A stretch of DNA of 64,000 nt from an uncultured Ruminococcus sp. (GCA_910576995.1 CAJTLC010000012.1:1-64000); one strand, 5' to 3'; shown: positions 25,242-32,864, counted from the first letter of the stretch. Numbers and translations are program-made. Notes: generated by a model from the letters alone, not told the origin.

Positions 25242-25307
25242 AATAAATCTTCTCCTTTGTTTTTACGTTGCAAACAGCGGATAAGCAAACTTACCGCGAT
25301 TTATATA

Positions 25308-25336
25308 ATTATAACATATATTTCAAATTATTACAA
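25308..25336 (-). promoter_or_regulatory. Promoter of cellobiose phosphorylase
   Basis: Minus strand TTGTAA (25336-25331), 17-bp spacer, TATAAT (25313-25308). Just downstream, near 25277-25299, GCGGTAAG-TTTG-CTTATCCGC is an imperfect dyad that could be an operator. Confidence 0.65.
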
Positions 25337-25400
25337 GAGATTATCATAAATTAGCGATGTATTTTTTTTAAGGCTGATTTTGTGCATTTTTACCAAATGA

Positions 25401-26408
25401 TTATTTTGCAAAAAATCTCTGATGCGCCTTGAACGTTTCGCCCGGTCTTACTTCGGTATAGCCCGTGATATCGGCAGGAAGAGTCAGATTAGGCGCGTCG
25501 ATCATTGCGGTCATCGGCTCCGGGCAGAAATAGTGGTTGAATCCCCTGTCGTTCCAGATTATCCAGAATTTATATTCCTCGGAAACTTCATAGCAAAGCT
25601 TCTTTCCGCTTGCAAGATCTTCCGCGATCACGCCGTGGAACTTCTCGCCGTCAAGATCGGTATATTCGCCGAAATACATATCATTGTCAACTATCTGAAG
25701 AACAGGACATTTTGTACCGTTCTTGTACTCCAGATCCCACATTGTAAGAGATTTGAGCTTTTCTGTAGGCAGACAGCGCTCGTTAAGCTCGCATTTTTTT
25801 CCTGCCGGAACTGTCAGACGGATATCGCTTTCCTGCGCGCCGTCAACAAACGGAGCGTTGATCGTCGTGTGGGAAGCAAGCGACATGGGAAGCATCTTAT
25901 TAGAAACGTTCGTAAAGCAGATATCCTGCTCCAGTCCGTGCGCAGACAGCGTGAACGTATATTCCGCAACGAATTTTACGGGCAGGAATTCGAAAAATTC
26001 ATCGTTTTCATCGTAAACATAACGAGCCTTTACCCACGCGCAGTTGCTGTCGGCATTATGCTCCACGATCTCGAAAGTACGCTTATGCAAAAATCCGTGG
26101 ATATGATTGTTGTACGGAGCTTTTTCGTTGACAGGAAGCTGATAAACGGCGTCGGAAGTTTTCAATTTGCCGTCCGCGAAGCGATTCGGCAGATAGAGAG
26201 TAGGCAAGCCCCACACCTCCGCCGACTGCTTAATGGTTTCGGGAGTATTATCGGGATTCCAGCGGAAGAACTCCATTCCCTTAGCATTGCAGCGAAGCCT
26301 GATAACGTTGCAGCCTATCTCATAAGCGATAAGGGCTTCATAGCCTCCTGCGCTCATTTTTACGCACGGCATACCGTTCCAGTTCATAAGTTGCGTGATG
26401 TTTTTCAT
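25401..26408 (-). CDS. Aldose 1-epimerase family protein
   Basis: A cytoplasmic galactose-mutarotase-fold protein, likely interconverting anomers of a hexose or disaccharide. The family features are the beta-sandwich layout across 335 residues, NNHIHGFLHKRTFEI (an His in the usual catalytic region), SLASHTTINAPF (second His position) and a late acidic AEDLASG. ATG 26408 follows GAAAGGTT. It is upstream of cellobiose phosphorylase, which needs a defined anomer, so a supporting mutarotase role is reasonable. Substrate specificity cannot be read from sequence. Confidence 0.85.
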   Translation of the reverse strand: MKNITQLMNWNGMPCVKMSAGGYEALIAYEIGCNVIRLRCNAKGMEFFRWNPDNTPETIKQSAEVWGLPTLYLPNRFADGKLKTSDAVYQLPVNEKAPYNNHIHGFLHKRTFEIVEHNADSNCAWVKARYVYDENDEFFEFLPVKFVAEYTFTLSAHGLEQDICFTNVSNKMLPMSLASHTTINAPFVDGAQESDIRLTVPAGKKCELNERCLPTEKLKSLTMWDLEYKNGTKCPVLQIVDNDMYFGEYTDLDGEKFHGVIAEDLASGKKLCYEVSEEYKFWIIWNDRGFNHYFCPEPMTAMIDAPNLTLPADITGYTEVRPGETFKAHQRFFAK

Positions 26409-26440
26409 TTTGATCAGAACCTTTCATTTAATTAATATAA

Positions 26441-26701
26441 TTATCTTCTGTTTTTGAATATTTCTTTCAGGGAGAAAAAAATTAAAAATATATCCATAAT
26501 AAAAATAACCGATCCGCCGATATAATGTCCTTCTAATATGCAGTTAATCCCCATAAAAGCGATAAGTCCGTATATTCCCATCAATATTGCAGATATAATT
26601 AAAACGGCAATAATCTTTGCCCATAGCGGAAATTTCCCCTTAGCGACAGCTAAAGCAGCATCACAAAATATTTCAGCAAATATTTCCAATATCGGTTCCA
26701 A
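26441..26701 (-). CDS. Small two-helix membrane protein (86 aa)
   Basis: Not recognised. An amphipathic N-terminus precedes two hydrophobic segments (about 28-50 and 60-78) and a basic tail FKNRR. A TTG start at 26701 is preceded by AAGAGGTG at good spacing. It follows citrate synthase by 14 bp, so it is cotranscribed with it. Confidence 0.7.
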   Translation of the reverse strand: MEPILEIFAEIFCDAALAVAKGKFPLWAKIIAVLIISAILMGIYGLIAFMGINCILEGHYIGGSVIFIMDIFLIFFSLKEIFKNRR

Positions 26702-26715
26702 TTAATACACCTCTT

Positions 26716-28083
26716 TTAATCCATACGGTTCTCCATATCCGTATATTCGCGCATGGGAGAGATCGCCTTATACGCGGGACGGATTATCTTGTTGGAATTG
26801 ATCAGCTCCTCGATGCGGTGCGCCGACCAGCCTGCAATGCGCGACACCGCAAAAATAGGCGTAAACAACTCGTCGGGAATTCCGAGCATACGATATACAA
26901 AACCGCTGTAAAAATCGACATTGGCGCACACGCCCTTGTAAATTTTTCGTTCCTCCGCGATAACTTCGGGAGCAAGCTTTTCCACCAGCGAATACAGCAT
27001 AAACTCATCGTGTCTGCCCTTTTCGGCGCTGAGCTTTTCAACAAACCCCTTGAATACCTTAGCGCGAGGATCAGAATGCGAATATACGGCGTGTCCCATT
27101 CCATAAATAAGTCCCGCCTTATCAAACGCCTGCTTTTTCAGCAGCTTTTTCAGATAAGCGCGAACTTCTTCCTCATCCGTCCAATTTTTGACGTTCTGCT
27201 TCATATCGTCGAACATCATTGCAACTTTTATATTCGCGCCGCCGTGCTTCGGACCTTTCAGCGAACCCAATGCGGCTGCTATCGCGGAATAAGTATCAGT
27301 CCCCGAAGATGAAACAACATGAACGGTAAAGGTCGAATTATTTCCGCCGCCATGCTCGGCATGAAGCACAAGCGCAAGATCAAGAATACGCGATTCAAGT
27401 TCGGTAAACTGCTTGTCTGGGCGGAGCATATACAAAATATTTTCCGCAATTGAAAGTTCAGGATTCGGATCGTGTATGAAAAGGCTGCCGCCTGATTTAG
27501 TATATCTGTGCGCCTGATATCCGTAAACCGCAAGCACCGGGAAAAGCGTTATCAGTTCGATGCTCTGGCGCAGCACGTTGGGAATAGATATATCATTGGC
27601 ATGATCGTCGTACGAATACAGAGCAAGAACGCTCTTTGCAAGGGTATTCATCATATTGTCGCTGGGAGCTTTCATGATAACGTCTCTGGTAAATGTCGAG
27701 GGCAGCGCGCGAAAATCAGCGAGTATCTTCTTGAACTCCTCCAGCTCATGCTCCGAAGGCATTTTTCCGAATAAGAGCAAATAAACAGTTTCCTCAAAGC
27801 CGTAGCGTTTTTCTTTAATAAAACCTGCGACAATATCCTCCACATCGATACCTCTGTAAAAAAGCTTGCCGTCGCCGTGATTGGGAGCTCCGTCGCCGTT
27901 GTCAAGCACCTTGATCGTGCTGATATTGGTAAGTCCGGCAACTACGCCCTGCCCGTTTACATCACGGAGACCCCGTTTCACATCGTACTGAGTATAAAGT
28001 TCGGGATCGATCTTATAAGTGTCGACGGATCGTTCCGCCAGTTTTAAGATCTCGGGAGTCACTTCTGAAAATTTGTATGGCAT
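26716..28083 (-). CDS. Citrate synthase
   Basis: Condenses oxaloacetate with acetyl-CoA, feeding the glutamate branch in anaerobes with a partial TCA path. At 455 residues it belongs to the longer subtype with an N-terminal extension. Visible motifs are GLRDVNGQGVVAGLTNIST, the HAEHGGGNNSTF catalytic His region, GLIYGMGHAVYSHSDPRAKV (second His) and the NVDFYSGFVYRMLGIP Asp/Arg region. ATG 28083 is chosen as the conserved frame begins there, with AAGGAC upstream; a further upstream ATG would add 9 basic residues without a ribosome-binding site. Si- versus Re-type is clear: this is the ordinary Si-fold family. Confidence 0.93.
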   Translation of the reverse strand: MPYKFSEVTPEILKLAERSVDTYKIDPELYTQYDVKRGLRDVNGQGVVAGLTNISTIKVLDNGDGAPNHGDGKLFYRGIDVEDIVAGFIKEKRYGFEETVYLLLFGKMPSEHELEEFKKILADFRALPSTFTRDVIMKAPSDNMMNTLAKSVLALYSYDDHANDISIPNVLRQSIELITLFPVLAVYGYQAHRYTKSGGSLFIHDPNPELSIAENILYMLRPDKQFTELESRILDLALVLHAEHGGGNNSTFTVHVVSSSGTDTYSAIAAALGSLKGPKHGGANIKVAMMFDDMKQNVKNWTDEEEVRAYLKKLLKKQAFDKAGLIYGMGHAVYSHSDPRAKVFKGFVEKLSAEKGRHDEFMLYSLVEKLAPEVIAEERKIYKGVCANVDFYSGFVYRMLGIPDELFTPIFAVSRIAGWSAHRIEELINSNKIIRPAYKAISPMREYTDMENRMD

Positions 28084-28127
28084 AATATCGCCGTCCTTTC
28101 TTTTCTTCATTTATTGTAAAATATTGA

Positions 28128-28158
28128 GCAACACAGCATAAAAATTATGCTGTGTTGC
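28128..28158 (-). promoter_or_regulatory. Perfect hairpin at the 5' end of the citrate synthase mRNA
   Basis: GCAACACAGCATAA-AAA-TTATGCTGTGTTGC, a 14-bp perfect stem with a 3-base loop, begins within 1-3 nt of the predicted transcription start. It may be an operator or an mRNA-stabilising 5' hairpin. Confidence 0.7.
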
Positions 28159-28166
28159 CTAAAATT

Positions 28167-28195
28167 ATTATAACATTTTTCCACAAAAAAGTCAA
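28167..28195 (-). promoter_or_regulatory. Promoter of the citrate synthase operon
   Basis: Minus strand TTGACT (28195-28190), 17-bp spacer, TATAAT (28172-28167). Confidence 0.75.
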
Positions 28196-28318
28196 GCCCT
28201 GTAAAAATCTATTTCCGATACGGCAAATTATCTCGTGACAGTTTCGCACGATCAAGGCTGATTTTTCCCGAAATACAGCCATGTAACCATAGGTTGACAA
28301 ATTGCAAAGCGCAGTTGA

Positions 28319-28347
28319 TTGACTGCAACCGCAGAATATGATATACT
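28319..28347 (+). promoter_or_regulatory. Orphan plus-strand promoter upstream of the repeat nest
   Basis: TTGACT (28319-28324), 17-bp spacer, TATACT (28342-28347), overlapped by a dyad GCAGT-TGATTG-ACTGC (28311-28326). No gene follows for 580 bp except repeats, then the XRE membrane regulator. It may be that gene's original promoter, now separated by insertions. The 200 bp before it show nothing else. Confidence 0.55.
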
Positions 28348-28406
28348 GAATACGTACCAAAAACACATTAATCATGCAAATTCATTTTACTTTGCTCCAT
28401 CAATTA

Positions 28407-28764
28407 TAGTCGCCCTACTTGAAATCAGAACAAAAGGAGCTGAATAAAAAAGGCGGAGGAGGAAAGCGGGCTGACGCCCGGTGACGACGACAACGCAGCT
28501 ATGAGAAATTTTTATCAGCGAACTTGTTTTAGAACTTGTTCTCATAGGATATTGCACGCATCTTTTCGGCAAATTTTACCGATTGCTGCGTTAAAAAAGC
28601 TCACCATACGACAGTATGCTTTCGCTTTTTTGCCTTGCACTCGGTAAAATTGCGCTCGAAAATTACGCAGATAACAAAATCTTTGATTTTGCTCATCTGC
28701 GTATGCTTTAGTACTACGCACAAATCCTATGAGAACAAGTTCTTAATTTCAAGTAGGTCGACTA
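28407..28764. repeat. Family B mobile repeat, copy B1, interrupted by A3 (358 bp)
   Basis: Left end TAGTCGCCCTACTTGAAAT (28407), right end ATTTCAAGTAGGTCGACTA (28764), with TA on both outer sides. The interior matches B3 (AAGCGGGCTGACGCCCGGTG, GCTATGAGAAATTTTTATCA) up to 28528, where a complete family A element has inserted. No open reading frame of note. Confidence 0.9.
28532..28742. repeat. Family A mobile repeat, copy A3, nested in B1 (211 bp)
   Basis: Ends GAACTTGTT and AACAAGTTC with TTA on both sides (28529-28531, 28743-28745). The longest copy: the tip CATACGACAGTATG is intact and an extra stretch near 28680-28710 is not present in the others. Its insertion into B1 gives the relative age: B1 was there first. 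Confidence 0.9.
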
Positions 28765-28839
28765 TAAATCTTGAATAATTTATGCGAAGGACTGACAGTG
28801 AAAAACGCGGAAAAATTCAAGAGTTAATTGGGTGAGCAA

Positions 28840-28904
28840 TATGCTGCACTATATGAGGGACTCCGTCCCCTGACATAGCGCACACAAGTAAAAATTGATT
28901 TGTA
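28840..28904. repeat. Family C repeat, short copy C1
   Basis: TATGCTGCACTATATGAGGGACTCCGTCCCC (split motif), then TGACATAGCGCACACAAGTA. Relative to C3 it has lost the middle. Its right side continues with AAAAATTGATTTGTATGCAT up to the ribosome-binding site of the next gene, in parallel with C3. Confidence 0.65.
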
Positions 28905-28927
28905 TGCATATCAACGGAGGTAACATT

Positions 28928-29908
28928 ATGATACTTGCAGATAAGATAATCGACCTGCGCAAAAAAGCAGGAATGTCGCAGGAGGAGCTTGCCGAAAAAC
29001 TCGGAGTCAGCCGCCAGTCAGTTTCAAAATGGGAAGGCGCGCAGTCCACGCCCGATCTCAACCGCATACTTAAAATGTCCGAGATTTTCGGCGTAAGCAC
29101 GGACTTCCTCCTCAAAGACGAGTTTGATCTTTCAAAGCCGAATTCCACGCAGGAGGCTATCGAAATCTCCATGCCCGACGAAACAGAACCGCCGCGCCGC
29201 TCGGTTTCCATGGCGGAAGCGAATGATTTTCTTGCACAGAATTCCAAAAGCGCGCTCATGATAGCCGCCGGAGTCGCTCTCTGCATCATGTCCGTCGTGC
29301 CTGTAATAATTCTGGAAATATTAGGCGGAATCCTTTTCGAAAGTCTGGGCGTGGCGATAATGCTCCTGATGATTGCCGCGGCAGTGGGGATATTCATCTT
29401 TTCGGGAATGTCCATGAAGCGTTTCAGTTATCTTGACAGCGAATGCATAGAGACTGAATACGGCATAGACGGTATGATCAAGGAGAAAAAAGCCGCCTAT
29501 CAGACTTCACACGCCCTGCAATTAAGCGCGGGAGTGATTCTTTGCATATTAGCTCCTATACTGCCGATATTCGGCGAATTGTACGGCGATAAATCCCCCA
29601 TATCAGAAATATTCGCGTCATTTCTCTTTATTTTCGTGGCGGCAGGCGTATTCATGATAGTTAAAACATCCATCATAAACGGCGCATACAAAAAGCTGCT
29701 TCAGGAGGACGATTTCAGCGAAACAAAGAAGATCGCCAAACACTCCGAAAACAATCTGCTTGCAGAAATTTACTGGCCAATCATAACCGCCGCATACCTC
29801 GCCTACAGTTTTATCACCAACGACTGGGGCAAAAGCTGGATAATCTGGCCTGTTTCCGCAATTATTTTTCCTGTTATAGTCTTGATTTCAAAACAGTTCA
29901 AAAAGTAA
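28928..29908 (+). CDS. XRE-type regulator with membrane domain (326 aa)
   Basis: Residues 1-65 are a canonical HTH_3 domain (IIDLRKKAGMSQEELAEKLG then VSRQSVSKWEGAQSTPDL). After an acidic linker come about five to six hydrophobic helices from residue 105 to the end, in two blocks split by a charged loop. This design is common in Firmicutes as membrane-tethered regulators. ATG 28928 follows ACGGAGG, and the upstream extension is not conserved-looking. Its 5' region is filled with B1/A3/C1 repeats, and A4 sits just behind it. Ligand and targets are unknown. Confidence 0.88.
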   Translation: MILADKIIDLRKKAGMSQEELAEKLGVSRQSVSKWEGAQSTPDLNRILKMSEIFGVSTDFLLKDEFDLSKPNSTQEAIEISMPDETEPPRRSVSMAEANDFLAQNSKSALMIAAGVALCIMSVVPVIILEILGGILFESLGVAIMLLMIAAAVGIFIFSGMSMKRFSYLDSECIETEYGIDGMIKEKKAAYQTSHALQLSAGVILCILAPILPIFGELYGDKSPISEIFASFLFIFVAAGVFMIVKTSIINGAYKKLLQEDDFSETKKIAKHSENNLLAEIYWPIITAAYLAYSFITNDWGKSWIIWPVSAIIFPVIVLISKQFKK

Positions 29909-29915
29909 ATTTTAA

Positions 29916-30035
29916 GAGCCTGTTCAGCATCTTTTTCCGCACGTCTTTTCGGCAGATTTTTCGCCTGAACTTTTTTCCTTGTCCGGCAAAAAATCTTCTC
30001 GAAAATCCGCACATAAAAAGATACTAAACAGGCTC
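29916..30035. repeat. Family A mobile repeat, copy A4 (120 bp)
   Basis: Ends GAGCCTGTT and AACAGGCTC, flanked by TAA on both sides (29913-29915, 30036-30038), 5 bp after the stop codon of the XRE gene. Arms contain GTCTTTTCGGCAGATTTTTC and TTCTCGAAAATCCGCAC. Confidence 0.9.
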
Positions 30036-30043
30036 TAAGAGAC

Positions 30044-30072
30044 TTGCATTTTTCATTCAAATGATGTATAAT
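30044..30072 (+). promoter_or_regulatory. Promoter of the lipoprotein gene
   Basis: TTGCAT (30044-30049), 17-bp spacer, TATAAT (30067-30072). Confidence 0.75.
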
Positions 30073-30117
30073 AAGCATATGATCAATCTGTCATTAATGA
30101 ATGAAAGAGGTATTATA

Positions 30118-30876
30118 ATGAAAAAAATAATTTCATGCATATTATTATCTGCCATGATCTGCGGCTGTTTCGCTTCATGCGGAGATAAATCCGATAAGCC
30201 GAACAATTCATCAGCCGCTCAGGGCGAAGTAAACATCAACGTTCCCGCTGAAAAAGATCCCGACGCAACAGAGCCTCCCGTTGCAAAAAATACAGAAGGA
30301 GTCGAATTTGAAGACTCTATCGCGGCAAAGTCAGGCGACGCATATCTTGCAATAGCCGACGGCAAATGGCAGACGCAGTACTGGGGCAAAAACAATGATC
30401 CGGATGCGCCGACACTCTCCTACGACGCAGGAGTTGTACCGATAACGGGCAACGGAGATTATACGGTAAGCGTAACCGCCGATACCAAAGGGTACCGCTT
30501 TTCAGTTACGGGCGATCCCGAGGGCGAATGCATACCCGAGGGGCTGAATTTCATGTCGATAATGATATCCGATGGAGAGCAGCTTTTCCCTGAATCCGTT
30601 ATCACGGTAAATTCAATAAAAGTTGACAGCAAGGAAATAGATATGAAAGCGAAAGCATACACTTCTTCCGACGACGGCAAAGAAACACGAGCCAATCTTT
30701 ACAACAAATACGTAAGTTCCCCTACCGACGACGCCAGAACCGCCGACGGCGCGCTTTACGACGAAAACGGCGAGGCTCTTCCGATATGCGGCGACTATTC
30801 CGCACAAGTAGTAGATACCGCAGATTTTGACAAATGGACGACGGTTGAAGTCAATTTCACTGTTTCAGGAATCTGA
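30118..30876 (+). CDS. Lipoprotein of unknown function (252 aa)
   Basis: A secreted protein anchored by lipidation: basic start MKKII, hydrophobic stretch and lipobox CFASC (Cys21), then a Ser/Asn/Pro-rich spacer of about 50 residues and a beta-rich domain. The family is not recognised. The domain has two similar-looking beta segments (GNGDYTVSVTAD, CGDYSAQVVD). ATG 30118 follows AAAGAGG at good spacing and begins a proper signal peptide; the longer frame does not. Its TGA stop codon is also the target duplication of repeat A5. Confidence 0.85.
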   Translation: MKKIISCILLSAMICGCFASCGDKSDKPNNSSAAQGEVNINVPAEKDPDATEPPVAKNTEGVEFEDSIAAKSGDAYLAIADGKWQTQYWGKNNDPDAPTLSYDAGVVPITGNGDYTVSVTADTKGYRFSVTGDPEGECIPEGLNFMSIMISDGEQLFPESVITVNSIKVDSKEIDMKAKAYTSSDDGKETRANLYNKYVSSPTDDARTADGALYDENGEALPICGDYSAQVVDTADFDKWTTVEVNFTVSGI

Positions 30877-31037
30877 GAACCTGTCTTCACAAGGTTTGTG
30901 TGCGGATTTTCGAGCATAATTTTGCCGAGTGCAAGGAAAAAATTCGCAGGCATACTGACGTATGACAAGGATTTTTGACGCAGCAATCGGCAAAATTTGC
31001 CGAAAAGACGTGCGCTACAGCTTGTGAAGACAGGTTC
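30877..31037. repeat. Family A mobile repeat, copy A5 (161 bp)
   Basis: Ends GAACCTGTC and GACAGGTTC, flanked by TGA (30874-30876 and 31038-31040). The left TGA is the stop codon of the lipoprotein gene, so insertion duplicated and preserved it. Inverted relative to A2-A4: the ATTTTCGAGCATA arm is on the left. Confidence 0.92.
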
Positions 31038-31042
31038 TGATA

Positions 31043-31109
31043 TAGACGCCCCACTTGAAATTGGAACAAAAGAAGCTAGAGCGTGTTTTGATTTCAAGTT
31101 GGGCGTCTA
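31043..31109. repeat. Family B mobile repeat, short copy B2 (67 bp)
   Basis: Ends TAGACGCCCCACTTGAAAT and ATTTCAAGTTGGGCGTCTA with TA on each side. Compensating changes (GTC to GAC) keep the ends paired. The centre is reduced to about 30 bp. It starts 2 bp after the A5 target duplication. Confidence 0.88.
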
Positions 31110-31115
31110 TATAAC

Positions 31116-31148
31116 AAAAAGCTTCGGAAAATTATTCCGAAGCTTTTT
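31116..31148 (-). terminator. Terminator after the interrupted small membrane-protein gene
   Basis: AAAAAGCTTCGGAA pairs with TTCCGAAGCTTTTT around AATTA, T-rich on both strands, directly behind the stop at 31152. Confidence 0.9.
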
Positions 31149-31151
31149 TGA

Positions 31152-31688
31152 TCAGAAGAATCTGATGCAGCTTTCCATGCCTTCCATGAAGCCTTCCATA
31201 AATGATTCGGAAGCGCCTGTTACCATGCCGATAATCCACAGTATCAGATACAGTACAACTGCAACTGCGCCCGTGATGATACCTGCAATAGCCATTCCCT
31301 TGCCGGGATTCTGCTTCTTGATGCTCAAAGCACCGGTTATGATAGCCGCGATACCTGAAACAAGTCCGAGACATCAGCAACAGCTTACAATAAGACCTAC
31401 AATACCGCAAACCAAAGATACTATCGCAAGAGTAGAACTGCCCTGATTCTGCGTCATACCGTAATCGTTCATATTGGAAACAGGATTTCCGAAGCTGTCG
31501 AAACCGTTATTATCGGCAGTTCCGTAACCTCCGTTTGCGTTTGCGTCATAGCCCGCATTCGCAGTATATCCGGAATTCGCGTCATATCCTGCATTCATGC
31601 CGTTTGCCGCGTCCTTATTGAGATCAACGCCTGAGTTGGGATCATATCCGCCGCCGGGCTGACCTCCGTAATTGTAATCGTTTTCCAT
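31152..31688 (-). CDS. DUF4190-like membrane protein gene with an in-frame TGA
   Basis: The first 104 codons encode a Gly/Asn/Tyr-rich tail and one hydrophobic helix ending IVGLIVSCC. Then comes TGA (31376-31374), and the same frame continues open for 73 codons with plainly protein-like content: CLGLVSGIAAIITGALSI, KKQNPGKGMAIAGIITG, a further hydrophobic helix and an acidic end, stopping at 31152 next to a terminator. The NPGKGMAIAG segment is typical of DUF4190 proteins, so the reading frame was, or is, one gene of 178 residues. TGA stands where a Cys codon would be expected. It may be a point-mutation pseudogene, a sequencing error or recoding. It is last in the three-gene run with the next two entries. 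Confidence 0.75.
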
Positions 31689-31768
31689 ACCTAAAGTCTC
31701 TCCTTTACATTTGTTCCTTTATATCAACTGCACGGCTGACTACCGAACAGCTGTATCAGGCTTGTTAA

Positions 31769-32332
31769 TTAATACGAATCCAGCGCTTCTGCCATAAGAG
31801 GAATTATCAGCAGCGCAAACATTACCGCTCCCCATACGAGACCGATAGCGCCCACGATAATGCCTGCATTGGCAAGACCGCTTCCGGGCTTATTCCAGAC
31901 CTTATTCAGAATACCCAGAACAGTTCCGGCAGCCGAAGCGAGCATTCCCAGAATGATGATCAAATGACCTCCGCAGCAGCAGGCTATAGTTCCGATAAGG
32001 GTGAGAACGAGTCCCGCGATACTCATTATAAGCGCGGTTATAGCTATACCGGACGCACCCTGATTATTATTGAACATCTGATCGTACATCCCGCTGAAAT
32101 CCTGCGGCGGCGGAGTAACGGGAGTTACAGGATAATTATTTTCACCGTATCCGCCGTCCTGTCCGTAATTCGCCGACTGATCACAGCCGTTATTATATTG
32201 CTGATAAGCTCCTGCGTTTTGTTCGTAAACCCGACTTGCGTTCTCCGAAAAATCTTCCGCAGGAATGACCTGATCGTCGCTCTGAGGAACGCCGTTTGCA
32301 GGATCGTACCCGTTATTGTAATCGTTATCCAC
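31769..32332 (-). CDS. Gly/Asn-rich-tailed multi-helix membrane protein (187 aa)
   Basis: A paralogue in layout of the preceding gene: an N-terminal hydrophilic tail rich in Asn, Tyr, Gly and Gln (about 80 residues), then three to four hydrophobic helices with CCCGG in the second. A GTG start at 32332 is chosen since AAGGAGAG lies 8 nt before it; a longer frame would overlap the upstream gene's end. Function is unknown. Such DUF4190-like proteins are often encoded beside DUF2752 genes, as here. Confidence 0.8.
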   Translation of the reverse strand: MDNDYNNGYDPANGVPQSDDQVIPAEDFSENASRVYEQNAGAYQQYNNGCDQSANYGQDGGYGENNYPVTPVTPPPQDFSGMYDQMFNNNQGASGIAITALIMSIAGLVLTLIGTIACCCGGHLIIILGMLASAAGTVLGILNKVWNKPGSGLANAGIIVGAIGLVWGAVMFALLIIPLMAEALDSY

Positions 32333-32369
32333 AGTTAATTCTCTCCTTGTATTTGTAGAACCGCATAAA

Positions 32370-32798
32370 TTACGGCATCGGGATTGGCGCAATACCCGGC
32401 ATAAAATTTCTTACAATAAAGTATATGCCGAAAAATGCCAGCACAGCTGTCAAAAACCAGATTTTTCTCGGCACAATCCTGATTCTTTTGCCCAAAAGAT
32501 CAAATATCATTTCTATGTAAAAAAGCGCTCCAAGCACAGTCAAAAAGGGCATCGTCAGATTCATACGGAGCGCAAGAAGAAAATCGCCGTTAAGCATACA
32601 TCTGACGCTTCTTGTATTTCCGCATCCGGGACAGTATTTACCCGTAACGGTATAGAATCCACAAGTTCCCACGAACTGCACCAAAGATACTATCGGGCGC
32701 TTAAATAAATACAGCAGAAGAAGCAAAACTGGGATTCCGACAACAGCGGCAAGTTCCGTACGTTTTCGCTTTTGTTCTGCCGTCAACGTCTGCGCCAT
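32370..32798 (-). CDS. DUF2752 family membrane protein
   Basis: A small polytopic membrane protein with the family hallmark KYCPGCGNTRSVRCMLNGDF, about three helices, 142 residues. ATG 32798 follows GGAGGTG; an upstream start would add 22 residues overlapping the promoter. It is the first gene of the DUF2752 / Gly-rich / DUF4190-like run. The function of the family is not established. Four Cys in the hallmark region suggest metal binding or a disulfide. Confidence 0.9.
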   Translation of the reverse strand: MAQTLTAEQKRKRTELAAVVGIPVLLLLLYLFKRPIVSLVQFVGTCGFYTVTGKYCPGCGNTRSVRCMLNGDFLLALRMNLTMPFLTVLGALFYIEMIFDLLGKRIRIVPRKIWFLTAVLAFFGIYFIVRNFMPGIAPIPMP

Positions 32799-32835
32799 TG
32801 CGGCAACACCTCCGGGCGCGAATTTGCTATTATAC

Positions 32836-32864
32836 ATTCTATCATATTTTACAGCATTTGTCAA
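32836..32864 (-). promoter_or_regulatory. Promoter of the DUF2752 operon
   Basis: Minus strand TTGACA (32864-32859), 17-bp spacer, TAGAAT (32841-32836). Confidence 0.75.

Noticed and set aside
23826..25349. 507-codon open frame on the plus strand opposite cellobiose phosphorylase
   Set aside because: It is antisense to a clear GH94 gene with conserved motifs, has no family features, and such long antisense frames are common opposite codon-biased genes.
18233..31037. Family A copies as ordinary transcription terminators
   Set aside because: They lack a U tract after the stem, differ in orientation to genes, and have target-site duplications, which marks them as mobile.
31350..31376. Selenocysteine insertion at the in-frame TGA
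   Set aside because: No convincing SECIS hairpin at the required distance and no sel genes in the window. Kept only as an open possibility in the findings.
31132..31410. 92-codon minus-strand frame overlapping the interrupted DUF4190-like gene
   Set aside because: Out of frame with the hydrophobic, DUF4190-like reading; Arg/His/Cys-rich composition marks it as a shadow.
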